Shown: positions 35,567 through 45,921 of the stretch, one piece after another | Layout of the letters: every line of letters begins with the position of its first letter | How positions within the stretch are numbered: the first letter of the stretch is position 1 | NCBI GenBank assembly: GCA_036365145.1 | Contig: JAEOAD010002712.1 | Span: forward strand, 3,615,001 to 3,679,000 | Reading direction: 5' to 3' | DNA: 64,000 bases | Source: Orientallactaga sibirica | Lineage: Eukaryota; Chordata; Mammalia; Rodentia; Dipodidae | Notes under the pieces: generated by a model | Told to the model about the DNA's origin: nothing | Databases searched by the model: none | The model's input: only the letters and a program-made list of their open reading frames with translations | Position numbers and translations under genes: made by a program

Positions 35567-36169
35567 TTCAGGCAAGTGATGGTGGTTGCTGAGGCTCTGG
35601 GTGTGTACATCCTGCCTGTTCTAGGGAAGCTCCTATCCTGCCGTGCAGCACTCAGGACCTTCTTGGGAGCAGGCCTTTATCATTGCTGAATGACCGTGCT
35701 TATCTTCTGAGAGTAATCTTTGCTTTTAGGTTTGTTTCCAACTTCCTTTTGGTTACTGTTAACATGCATTTATTTACCCACTACTTACGTTGTCTATTGC
35801 CATATCATTAACTATGCTTGAACTATAGCTCAAAACATACAAGGGCCTGGAGCTCCCTGATGTCTGGCCACAGTTCAGGGTCTCTCCTGGGCTGCAGTCA
35901 AGTACTGGCTGGGCTCTAGTCATGGCCCCGCTGAGCATGGGTCCATCTCCAGTGTACATGGCCCTGACACCACTCAGTTCCTGGCAGTTTGCTGAACCAA
36001 GGGCACGTGTTCTTTGCTAGCTGTTGGCACAGGCTGGCCTCAGCTTCTTGCTACACAGGCCTCTCCACCACAGCTAGCTTCAAGGCATGCAGGCTGAGAA
36101 GACAGAAAACAGTCAGCTAGCAAATAGGAAGCCACCCTCTTCTCCACAATCTAACCAGAGGCCACCCCT

Positions 36170-36184
36170 CCTCCCCCCCCCCCG
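36170..36184. repeat. C-rich run
   Basis: CCTCCTCCCCCCCCCCC, a homopolymer prone to assembly length error. Confidence 0.7.
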
Positions 36185-36509
36185 GTCGTTCCTGGACTCC
36201 TGGTCTAGGGCACCAACCACCACTGGGCCCTTGAGCACCTCCCCTCCCCCTTGAGGCTCCTCTGAGAATGCTTTCCAATCTACCTTTGGCTTTTTTGGAG
36301 CTGGAAGTTTCCCTCATCCTGTTTTGTTGTAAGTTTGTCCTGTCCCTACTGGCTTTCTAGAACTACTAGATTGTTTGGATTTTTCCCTTTCTTGCTATGT
36401 CAGTAAGATTTGGGGAGGAATAAAACCTGAGTATTTTCAGTATGTCACCCTGAAATGGACACTTTTTCTTCTTTACATTACACTTAAAAAAAAAAAAAAG
36501 TCAAAAGAA

Positions 36510-36643
36510 GCCATGCCTTTAATCCCAACACTTGGGAGGCAGAGGTAGAAAGATCTCTTTAAGTTCGAGGCCACCCTGAGACTACATAAGGAATTCCAGG
36601 TCAGCCTGGGCTAGAATGAGACCCCACCTTAAAAAAAACAAAA
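36510..36643 (+). mobile_element. B1-type SINE, 5' tip missing
   Basis: GCCATGCCTTTAATCCCAAC to GACCCCACCTTAAAAAAAAC. Confidence 0.85.
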
Positions 36644-36683
36644 TTGTCAAAATACAAATTTTCTTATTAAAAAGATGTTATGA

Positions 36684-36900
36684 GGCTGGAGAGATGGCTT
36701 AGCCGTTAAGGCGCCTGCCTGCTAAGCCTAAGAACGTCAGTTCCAATCTCCAGGTCCCACGTTTAGCCAGATGCAAGTTACACAAGGGCGCAATGCCACA
36801 CTTGACCACAAGGGGGCGCACACATCTGAGTTCGCTCACAGCAGCTGAGAGGCTGCTGGCACGTCCATTCTCTATCTATCTTCCTCTCCCCCCAAAAAAG
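36684..36900 (+). mobile_element. tRNA-derived SINE, long subfamily, with CTCF-like core
   Basis: GGCTGGAGAGATGGCTTAGC, then CCTGCTAAGCCTAAGAACGT, then GGGCGCAATGCCACACTTGA and CCACAAGGGGGCGC. Flanks AAAAAGATGTTATG and AAAAAGCTGTTATG form a target duplication with one mismatch. Confidence 0.9.
36806..36819 (+). promoter_or_regulatory. CTCF-like motif inside a SINE
   Basis: CCACAAGGGGGCGC matches the CTCF core CCASYAGRKGGCRS at 13 of 14 positions, and TGA precedes it as in extended motifs. It lies in the extra segment carried by the longer tRNA-derived SINE subfamily. Mouse B2 SINEs are known to spread CTCF sites, which makes the match credible. Confidence 0.5.
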
Positions 36901-37311
36901 CTGTTATGTAAATTAGTTATGTAGGAGCCTCCATTAGGGAGTTAAAATACTCCCCAAACTTACAGATAAGTAAACTGATGGTCATACAAGTTAAATAACT
37001 TGAAATTCAAAGGGTCATGATATTAAATGTGGGGGGGACACATACAAACTTCGTGATTCGGATAGTTTACAAACTTCAACATGTTAATAAGCTAGTCGTG
37101 ACTGAGATATCTGTGCGGTGCACTGTCACTCAGGATCTTACCATTACTTATGCACTTAAAAGATAATGACATTGTGCAGATAACCTTTCTTAAAATAATC
37201 TAAAGACGTTATAGAGAGTATTCTGCCATTTACATTGTGAAGATTATTTTTAAATTTCAGTTCATATTCCCATCTCATCCCTAAACTTTCAGAAGCTCAA
37301 GAATTGTGGGG

Positions 37312-37452
37312 TTGCCTGGCAAGGTGGTGCTCACCCTTAATCTCAGCACTCGAGAGACCAAGGTAAGAGGATCATTGTGAGTTCAAGGCCACCCTGAGAT
37401 TACATAGTGAATTCCAGGTCTGCCTGGGCTAGAATGAGACCCTACCTCATAA
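37312..37452 (+). mobile_element. B1-type SINE
   Basis: TGCCTGGCAAGGTGGTGCTC to GACCCTACCTCATAAAAG. Confidence 0.85.
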
Positions 37453-37466
37453 AAGAAGAAGAAGAA

Positions 37467-37670
37467 GAGGACTGGAGGCATGGCTTAGCAGTTAAGGCGT
37501 TTGCCTGCAAAGCCAAAGGACCCAGGTTCAATTCCCCAGGAACCACATTAGCCAGATGCACAAGGGGTCGCACGCGTCTGGAGTTTGTTTGCAGTGGCTG
37601 GAAGCCCTGGGACACCCATTCTCTTTCTTTCTCTGTCAAATACATAAATAATTAAAAATAAAAATATTAA
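37467..37670 (+). mobile_element. tRNA-derived SINE
   Basis: GAGGACTGGAGGCATGGCTT to a CAAATACATAAATAATT tail. Confidence 0.9.
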
Positions 37671-37695
37671 AAAACAAAAGAAGACAGAATTGTAG

Positions 37696-37873
37696 AGTCC
37701 TGGAGAGACGCCTCAGCAGTTAAAGGTCCTTGCTTGCAAAGCCGGTGGGCTTGGGTTTGATTGCCCAGTACCTTCATAAAGTCAGATGCACAAAGTGGTG
37801 CATGTGTCTGGGGTTCATTTGCAGGGGTCAGAGGCTACGAGCACCCATACTCTTCCTCTGCTCACAAATAAAG
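37696..37873 (+). mobile_element. tRNA-derived SINE
   Basis: GAGTCCTGGAGAGACGCCTC to a CACAAATAAAGG tail; diverged. Confidence 0.85.
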
Positions 37874-37935
37874 GCTCATCCCCTTATCAGCATTCATGTT
37901 TCTAATCTGGTAAGGACAACAGGCAAATACTCAAC

Positions 37936-38280
37936 TGTGGTAGTTTGATTCACGTATCCCCCATAAATAGTTGTTCTGAATGCTAGGTTCCCAGCTGATG
38001 GAGATTTGGAGAATTAACACCTCCTGGAGGCAGTGTACTGTTGGGGGCGGGCTTATGGGTGTTATAGCCAGTGTCCCCTTGCCAGTGTTTGGCACACTCT
38101 CCCGTTCCTGTTGTCCACCTGATGTTGGCCAGGGAGTGATGTCCACTCTCTGCTTATGTCATCATTTTCCCTGCCATTGTGGAGCTTCCCCTCAAGTCTG
38201 TAAGCCAAAACAAACCTTTTTTCCCAAAAGCTGCTCTTGGTCAGGTGATTTATGCCAGCAATGAGAACCTGACTGCAACA
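37936..38280 (+). mobile_element. Solo LTR (MaLR-like), copy 2
   Basis: It has the same TGTGGTAG...GACTGCAACA layout as copy 1, including GTCCACCTGATGTTGGCCAG and ATGGAGATTTGG blocks. The poly(A) signal position reads AACAAA here, so it is mutated. No internal region is present. It lies about 1 kb left of the likely RCOR3 3' end. Confidence 0.7.
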
Positions 38281-39260
38281 CTGACCCAATAGTAATTTCT
38301 AGTTTTCACTGTTTCTTCAGTATATGTTCAGGGCTAAAGAAATAGCAAAGGGAAGGGAAGGCTTCATGACTAAGAACAGAGTCATGAAGGGCCATCAGTG
38401 GGTTTCTGTGTGCAACGTTCGCTGCCCTACACTGACACCACGACTCTAGACACAGTTATTCAGGCTGTCCTTCCTTCTCCCTGGCCAACTGCTAACTAAC
38501 ACCATTACTTCCACACAGCTGCAAGGTCAGACCTTCACTAAGCACCTGTCTACAAGTCGTCTAGCGGTGGAAATTGGGGTGAGTATGCGATCTACTTTTG
38601 CTGAACATCACATGGTTCATGCACTTTCCGGGTGGCTGTCAGGAGACACACACTGGTGTAGATACTGTCTGACAGAGCAAGGCTTCTCACACTTCACTCG
38701 GATCCTTTCTATGCTCATTTATTATTACCTTCTTACAAATGATGTCATCTGTAACAAATGTCCAAGTTCAAAAGTTGAACACATTTCACTTTTTTTCTTA
38801 TGCCTCCTGCAATCAGAATGTATTCATCATTTATTTTGGGAAGCACATAGAGATATACAAATTCCACTTATACCCCAAGTCACATTCCTTTTCTTCCTGA
38901 GGGGATCCTGACACCCCCACGTGAACCAGGTAGCAGTAAGGAATATATAAAGGTAATATTCTTTTGGTAACAGGAAGGAACATTAAATTAATATCATACA
39001 ACTAATAAGTAAACAGTACTTTTAACTAAAGTACTTCATCTTTTTAGAAATAATGACCATCACATTCTTGGCTTACTCCCTACATTTATTCCTAACATTC
39101 TTTCATTTTTAATACATCTTCTATTTTATTCACTTAACTGAAAACTTATTAAGGATTAAGTTTTCATCATAACTTACCTTCACCTCCATCCACATTACAT
39201 GGGAATTAAATCATAGAGAAAAATATTTTTCACTAATTTTACCAGATGCATCAACAGTGA

Positions 39261-39266
39261 TTTATT
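39261..39266 (-). terminator. RCOR3: Candidate RCOR3 polyadenylation signal
   Basis: AATAAA on the minus strand lies about 2.33 kb after the stop codon. It is the first canonical AATAAA I found on that strand downstream of the stop. The variant ATTAAA at 39465-39470 comes earlier in the transcript and could also be used. Confidence 0.35.
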
Positions 39267-39549
39267 TTTAGTTATGTCATAAAAACACTTTGGTGTAGAT
39301 TTCTCAAAAAAGATAACCTCAAAATTAAGGAAATGGTCATTAAAAGATTTCTAGGCTTTGCTTTTTATAAAAATCAGTATCTTGAATTTCACAGTGAAGA
39401 GGTCCTAAGTTCCTCATACAACATGAGATTATATAAAAATAGAAGACATAGACATCTTTAAATCTTTAATCCTTAGATTAAGCAGCAAGCATATTACTCT
39501 TCCAGGCCAAACACTGCTGAAACAAAAAGAAAAATAATGACGTGCAAAG

Positions 39550-39557
39550 TATTTACA
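39550..39557 (-). promoter_or_regulatory. RCOR3: Pumilio response element (3' UTR)
   Basis: The minus strand reads TGTAAATA, matching the PUM consensus TGTANATA. It lies in the probable 3' UTR. Confidence 0.4.
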
Positions 39558-39586
39558 AAATCTGCAAAGCACAACAGACATCTCGC

Positions 39587-39594
39587 TATATACA
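39587..39594 (-). promoter_or_regulatory. RCOR3: Pumilio response element (3' UTR), second copy
   Basis: The minus strand reads TGTATATA, a canonical PUM site 37 bp from the first one. Confidence 0.4.
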
Positions 39595-41594
39595 GGTGTT
39601 ATGCCACTGAAGACACCAGGGTTTTGTACTGTGTGCTCTGGTGTATGTCAGTCAGTCACAGCACAACCCTCAGATACAGCACCGGGGCCCACCCTGGCAT
39701 AGAATGACTTTCAGATGAATCACAATATACTGAACACTGAACAGGTGCTGGTGCTGATCACGTACTGTGTACTGACAAGAGACAAGGCAATGAAAGCTGT
39801 CAAGGTATACTATGCACATATGCAAGACAACTTAAGTGCTTTTAAAAAATGCTTTAGGTATTTTAAGATATATAACTGTCCCCCATGGCTTTCAAAGTAA
39901 AAATAAGTATAAATGCTTTAATATTACTTGAAATCAGTGAAGTTTTATCTGGTTCTAATCCAGGAGCAAGAACTATTTACGGTGACCCAGTGAAAATGAA
40001 AAGGCTCTACCCTGCAAACCATTCTCAATTATGCCAGAATTTAGGGTCCTTATAACAGAAATGGTAAATCTGAAAATTAAGACTCACCAATGAATTTAAA
40101 TCTACAGCTCTTTAAAGCCATACAGCCAATGGAAGGGACTATTTTTTCAACATTTTGGGAATACGTGACCTCTAAAATATTAATTAGAACCTTTGATGCT
40201 GGTGGCCTGTGTGCCCTTGAATGTGTGAGCAGTCAGCCCCATGTTGCACGAGTGTAGCCATCTGTCCCTATGTGGTCACGAGTCCAGAATGAAGTCACTG
40301 CATCTGTAGCACACTGCTGAGACACCCACCATCACTTGTAAGAGATTCTTTTTGGTGCTTAATGATTATGTGATGAGTTAATAAGTCTGTTTTGTTATAA
40401 AATGGGTCTCAGTATTTTTAACTAACAGCACAATTATGGCAATATATGGATACATCTTTAGAGTAACACAACAAATTCTTAAATTCACTTTATGAAATAA
40501 TGTGGATGATTTAACCTTAAGCCAGACTCACAAGTACAGGTTGGCTGTAAGGAAGACACAAATGTAATCCAAATAGTACAATAGAGATTTATCAAGAAAA
40601 CACCCTTCATATTATACGTAGACTATATTAGTAAGTATGAGGGTAATTTTAGTTCAGAAGCAAAACACAAAAAGGGTATCGTAAATAAATGCTTCCATAA
40701 CCACCATTTCTACATAATTGACAAAATATAATCTCTTCTAAAGTTCCCCAAATATAGACAGCTACTAGTTAAAAGTAAATAGCATTTAGAAACTTTTTTT
40801 CAAAATAAAGGAACTTAAAAACATCCTATTTCACCAAATTAAGTCCTTACGTGTATGTAAATTATTCCAAACTTCGATTACTAATAGACAATGGGGTCAA
40901 CGACCTTTAGACAAGGACTTTGCACTAGGACCCTAAACTGTATGCTAAAGGTTTTCAGGCTCAATACATTCTTTGTGGTTTCATATAATTGCTTTGCAAT
41001 TGACTAAATTGCTTTCTTTAAAAGGAATATACTAGAATTCCTTTAGAAAAAAGCAACATATTTTGGAAAAAGGGACGTGCACCTATAATTTCTTAAATAT
41101 GAATAAAATGAATATATAACAAAATCTGAAATGCAGGTTATTAATTCTTGCACTCCTAACATAGGAAAACTTTTTAAAAAAAAATTAAAGAAAAAAAGCC
41201 AAAAATCCTTAAGAAACTTAAGGAGTTTTCACAATTCCTAAGTCAACATTACTGTACTACCAGCCTTGACTATGAAGACAGAAAAATCAAGAACCTCAAT
41301 AAAATAAATATAGTAAAATCAAAACAAAAAACCCCTTGGCATAGAGAACACTTAATATTTTTTCTTTCATGAGATCACACTGGTGAACACGTTCTAGAAA
41401 GGAGGCTAACTGGAGGCTTTCGTTGTATGACTTTAGTGAACTGAAAATCTAGGTGTCCACTTCTGCTCGTCCACTGCCACAGACCCAGCGTGCAGCCTCG
41501 GCACCGGGGCAGTACCAGTCTCTCCTCTTTTGGTCAGTCAGATGAGCACTGGTGTAATGATGGTGGAAAGTTACTGCCATGTCCAATTTACTTT

Positions 41595-41939
41595 TTAGTG
41601 CAGTGAGGACTGTGAATCTGTCTGAATTCCAATCAGTGACGGTGGCTGCTGACCACCACCTGTGGACAACACTGGTCTTGGGTTTAGGCGGGGTGGCATA
41701 GAATTAGCAGGGCGAATGAGAGGTGGTGGAGGCTGATGCAGAGTTGCCCGGGGCTGGATGAACCGGGCCTGCTGCTGGAGTGGAGGAGGCTGCCGGTGAA
41801 GCGCAGGGGCTGCAGGCAGCGCTGGACGAAGAAGCGGAGGGGGCTGGTTCAGAGTGGCAGTGGGGGCTGTTGCTGTTGGAGTGGGTGAAGGGGCAGGAGG
41901 TGATGGACCCAGAGTCCGAGGAGCCTGTGGGGTCTGTGC
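41595..41939 (-). CDS. RCOR3: RCOR3 last coding exon: proline/glutamine-rich C-terminus and stop
   Basis: After a CCTCTAG acceptor the exon is open for 114 codons to TAA at 41597-41595. It begins [18 protein letters not shown] and ends [11 protein letters not shown], the RCOR3 C-terminus. The segment is rich in PPPL, QPPP and RP repeats and is probably disordered. Only one late in-frame ATG exists, so ATG-based ORF finding misses it. Compared with the human form from memory there are a few substitutions (for example STGGG for STVGG, and ATLHQ for PTLNQ) but no indel. It joins the previous exon in phase 0 across a 458-bp intron. Confidence 0.97.
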   Translation of the reverse strand, partial: AQTPQAPRTLGPSPPAPSPTPTATAPTATLNQPPPLLRPALPAAPALHRQPPPLQQQARFIQPRATLHQPPPPLIRPANSMPPRLNPRPVLSTGGGQQPPSLIGIQTDSQSSLH

Positions 41940-42098
41940 CTAGAGGTGGGAAAACAAAAATACATGTATGAGACTTAAATCCTGATAAGCTTGACACAAT
42001 ATAGTTTGGGCTGTCACAGGGAAAAAAAATCAAAACAAAACAAAAACATAACACCAGTGTTTATTGGAAGCACAAGCTTCTTTTATTTTTAACCAAAC

Positions 42099-42130
<32 letters not shown>

Positions 42131-42397
42131 AAACAAAAAAGTAAAGAGGCTAAAGTAACAGGTGTCTTCATTAGTAAACAGAGCAACAATGGAAATAAAA
42201 TAAGACTATGGGAGAGCAATACACTCTTGTTCTGCTAGGATCAGAAATTAGCGTGTCATTATGACTGAGGAGCCACGGGGTGTATCACTGAGAAAGTGTA
42301 TTGTCAGCCTTTCATGCTCTTTAACTGGCCCTTAAGAATACCATACAAAATGCAGACTCCTCCCTCATATGAGCTCGAGTTCCGGACACAAACACAC
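41940..42397 (-). other. RCOR3: RCOR3 last intron
   Basis: This 458-bp intron lies between the SANT2 exon and the Pro-rich last exon. It is bounded by GTGTGT and CCTCTAG on the minus strand, with A/C-rich runs on the plus strand near 42090-42145. No repeat element or further exon is seen. Confidence 0.9.
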
Positions 42398-42639
42398 CTC
42401 CTCTTCTTCGTCAGTGCTCTTCCCTGACGGCACATGAGAAGCACTTTTTGTCTCCTCCCCTAAAGTAGAAGCATCACCATTAGAAGCCTGGGTTCCTTGT
42501 TCTGCTTCCCACTCCTGCAATACCTCCTCTAAGTTAAACCGACGCCTGTAGTTTACAAAGAAGTTCTTCACTTGGCCAACAGTCTTGTTGCCAATTACAT
42601 CTGCAATAGCTTGAAAATCTTTACCGTATTTGCGGACAC
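42398..42639 (-). CDS. RCOR3: RCOR3 exon: SANT2 domain and acidic linker
   Basis: The acceptor CTTCCAG precedes GTGTCCGC, whose first two bases complete the split Gly codon; 80 full codons follow. The peptide [20 protein letters not shown], then [15 protein letters not shown], is the rest of SANT2, a DNA- and histone-tail-contacting Myb fold. A Ser/Thr/Glu-rich linker ends in DEEEE before a GAG|GTGTGT donor. One difference from the form I remember is SASHVP in place of SASNVP. Reading through the donor adds a short tail and a stop at 42365-42367 (see findings). Confidence 0.97.
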
Positions 42640-44250
42640 CTGGAAGGCAAAGTAAATAACAGGCCTGTGAAGGGTCAGTCAGGAGAGCTGTGTGTACCAC
42701 ACATCATGCACACACGATACCAGCAATGAGAGCCTTTTCTGATAAATTCTGCTCATTTCTCAAGTCTGAGACAGAGGCTTAAGATATCAGGGACACAGAT
42801 GAAAACCGTCAATTATGTCATTTCATGGAGCCAGCCACTTGCCTTCAACTGAACAATCAGAAACTTACCATTTTTTACATACTCAGTTATTTTCTCCAAT
42901 CCTCTCTTGAACTCTCAAATATAGTCCATTTATTGTAAAGCATTGAATTCTTTGTTCCATCCTCAATTCCACATTCATTTATTTCCCTAGTAGCCAGTCA
43001 CCTAAATTTGAGCAACACCGTTTGTAAACAAAGCTGGATGGGAGTGAGCCATCTCTAATCCCCTCAATGGACTGGGTGAATATGTCGCTTGTTCCCCCAC
43101 TAGGAAAACCATTGTAATTTCAGGCTTAATACTAACTTTATCGTGATTACTTGCCCATCCCATCAGGATACCAACAACTAGAAATAATTTGAATATAAAA
43201 GCAGAATTATCACAATCTGATGATGGGTTAAAGAAGATTTTTTTGAGACAACTGGACTGTAACTCATCTAATAGTTGTAAAGACTTAGGGTAAGGATTTT
43301 AAGTTACACCTTCTAGCCTAAGGAATGAGGTCATGGCAGGAAAAGAACTGTACGAGAATTTACTCATTAAGGAAGTTTCATACAATAGATACACAATTGA
43401 TTTATGAAGTTACATGACCAATTGTGCTACAGAACTTAAAACGGATAGTGATCTGTTCAATTTAAATCCCAAAGATGTTCAAGAGCTCATTTCTGGAAGC
43501 ATATGTACTTAGCTCAAAATATAAAAGTAAAAAAAATTTGATTTTACACTTTGATAGCTATTTTCATAAAACTCTCAGAAAATCATGAAAGAGATAAGAA
43601 AGAAGATAAAAGGAGGAGGCGTAAACACAACATGTGTGTGACCACAGAGCACTGCGCTGCCCCAGTAGAAGCACTGTATTTTTACTGTACCAATTAATAA
43701 AAATATCCAGTTACCTGAAGACAACATCATGACATGACATAATTCTGCTTTCACATCCTACTCTTAGTCTGAACTGAGGAACTGGGAACAAGCCCCTCCT
43801 GCTCCTTTCCACCAGCTGGGCCTGGCGAGGGAGAGCTGCATGACCTTGGGCATTTGGGGTGAGAAGGCTGAAGCTCTTTTAAATACATACCCCCCTTAGA
43901 CAGAACTTTGGATCTCTAAGATCGTTCATTTGTTTTGTCCTCAAAAATAAACAGACATAGGCATGACTGCAAACACTAACTTTTATCAACATAAAATCAT
44001 ATTCTCTGTAAATCCAAGGGCTGATCTCACGACTGAACCGTACGGTTCACCACGAATTCCACAGAGACTAAGTTACACTGAGAGTTGATTTAGCAATGAA
44101 AACCCCAGGTAACCCCACAGTATCAGTTACTCCATAACAACATAACAATACTCACTTCTCCAGTACTCATACTCTAGAAAGTAATCATTTTCCCTAGTAG
44201 GCATGTGTGTGGAGTCCAGAGGACAACCTCTGGTGTCATCCTCATCTTTT

Positions 44251-44458
44251 TAAAAATTATGATTTTTTTATGGTGGAGGGCAGAGAATTTGTGTGCCAGG
44301 TCCTCTAGCCACTGCAATCAAACTCCAGACGCATGAGTCACTTCTGTGCATGTGTCACTTTGTGTGTCTGGCTTACGTGAGTTCTGGGGAGTCGAACCTG
44401 GGTCCTTAGGCTTCTCAGGCAAGCACCTTATTAACTGCTAAGCCATCTCTTCAACCCC
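44251..44458 (-). mobile_element. tRNA-derived SINE
   Basis: TTTTTAAAAATTATG to TAAGCCATCTCTTCAACCCC. It is one of the few SINEs in RCOR3 on the sense strand. It shares the TGTGCATGTGTCACTTTGTG expansion with 1990-2220. Confidence 0.85.
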
Positions 44459-44575
44459 ATCTTTTATTTTTGCAGACTATTTCTGACTGGGCCGAAGCTC
44501 ACCAATAAGACTAGATTAGTGAGTCGTGGGCATCCTCTTGTCTCCCCTCCTCAAAACTGTAACGACAGGCATGGC

Positions 44576-44655
44576 ACACCACACCACACCACACCACACC
44601 ACACCACACCACACCACACCACACCACACCACACCACACCACACCACACCACACC
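44576..44655. repeat. (ACACC)16 pentanucleotide array
   Basis: Sixteen perfect copies of ACACC. On the RCOR3 sense strand it reads GGTGT repeats. Perfect periodicity suggests it is young and length-variable. Confidence 0.95.
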
Positions 44656-44683
44656 AGGCCCAGTACGTTTACGTGGGTTCTGG

Positions 44684-44755
44684 GGATAGGACTCAGGTCC
44701 TCGTGCTTGTGAGGCAAGCATGTTACTGACTGAGCATCTCCCAGTTCAACAGCAG
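44684..44755 (-). mobile_element. ID-like tRNA-derived relic
   Basis: ATAGGACTCAGGTCCTCGTG then CTTGTGAGGCAAGCATGT resembles a reversed rodent ID-type element. Confidence 0.4.
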
Positions 44756-45053
44756 TAGTTTGGTGTTCCTAAACCAGTTCTAAACTCAACGTTGCGCTCT
44801 GCATGGAAGAACAAGTTCTGACTAGAAGCAGGCATGTGGCTCTCTGAGCACAAATTTTCATAAGGGATACTTGGTCTCCCTTCTCAAATACGAAACCTAA
44901 ATATACAGGCTTAGAAACAACCACCTTAAGATTAGGTTTAGGTCTCCTGTATTCTAGCAAGAACTAACATTAAGACTAACATCGACCCCAAGTCTTAAGA
45001 TACTAGAACCCTATTAGCTTTGCAAAATATACTTCAAAAAATAGCAGAAGAAC

Positions 45054-45222
45054 CCGGCGTGGTGTTGACGCCTTTAATCCCAGCACTCGGGAGGCAGAGG
45101 TAGGAGGATCACCATGAGTTCAAGGCCATCCTGAGACTACAGAGTGAATTCCAGGTCAGCCTGAGCTAGAGTGAGACCCTACCTCGAAAAACAAAAAACA
45201 ACAACAACAACAACAAAAAACA
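45054..45222 (+). mobile_element. B1-type SINE
   Basis: CCCGGCGTGGTGTTGACGCC to CTACCTCGAAAAAC and an (AAC)n tail. Confidence 0.92.
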
Positions 45223-45771
45223 ATAGCAGAAGAAATTCCAATGTTGCCCCACTCCTGATTCTTTTATGTAATCTACTTCCCATAAGAGCTTTAGTTTTTG
45301 TACAGATTTGGATGTCAGGAAAATTTTTCTAAGTCACTGGCATGTGTATTAACTTGTGTGAAGGCTCTGACCACACCCAGACTCTGGTTCTGCTGAAGGT
45401 CACAGTCAAGTGTCCAGAGAACAACGGTGCCCAGATGCTAAACTCGTGGTCCTGTAGGATGGCTGGGTAGGATCTACAAAAGCCAGAGCTCCCTGTAGTC
45501 TCTGTACTAGGGAGACCTCAATTGCCTGTCCCAGTGGGGTCTGACAGACTCCATGGTGCGTGCATCCTACGCTACGCAAAGCAGCAGGCATTACTAGCAC
45601 GCTGAGTTTTCTTTCTCTAAGGAGTCGCTCTCTTATTCTTCCTCAAACCACGGGAGACATGTACAGTGAGCTGCTTCTTCACCTCTGCGCGGCCAGCTTC
45701 CCAGTAAGGCCGGCTCCACACTCGGTTCTGCTGGAACGTGGAACCCACCCCCATTAAAAAAAATTTTTAAA

Positions 45772-45921
45772 GCCGGGCTGGTGGCGCATGGCTTTAATCC
45801 CAGCACTTGGGAGGCAGAGGTAGGAAGATCACCGTGAGTTCGACGCCACCCTGTGACTACAGAGTGAATTCTAGGTTCCAGGTCAGCCTGAACTAGAGCG
45901 AGACCCTATCTCGGAAAAAAA
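45772..45921 (+). mobile_element. B1-type SINE
   Basis: GCCGGGCTGGTGGCGCATGG, with a small internal duplication (TTCTAGGTTCCAGGTCAG), to CCCTATCTCGGAAAAAA. Confidence 0.92.

Larger units (their letters stand above)
26566..39239. other. RCOR3-TRAF5 intergenic spacer
   Basis: The spacer lies between the TRAF5 CpG island and the probable RCOR3 poly(A) site. It is filled by two L1 3' ends, SINEs, a large minisatellite and a solo LTR. The spans 29320-29820, 30150-30890, 31130-31720, 35570-36490 and 38281-39239 look unique or unresolved. No RNA gene or coding exon is recognised. Confidence 0.7.
39240..41594 (-). other. RCOR3: Probable RCOR3 3' UTR
   Basis: A/T-rich sequence follows the RCOR3 stop codon on the minus strand. 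It contains no SINE, LTR or L1, unlike nearly all comparable stretches here, which suggests it is transcribed and constrained. The left limit is set by the candidate poly(A) signal at 39261-39266 and is uncertain. Alternative signals occur at 39465-39470 (ATTAAA) and further left at 39125 and 39085. Confidence 0.6.

Noticed and set aside
38567..38911. 114-codon plus-strand frame right of the solo LTR
   Set aside because: There is no recognisable domain, no splice or promoter context, and it lies in unique intergenic sequence.
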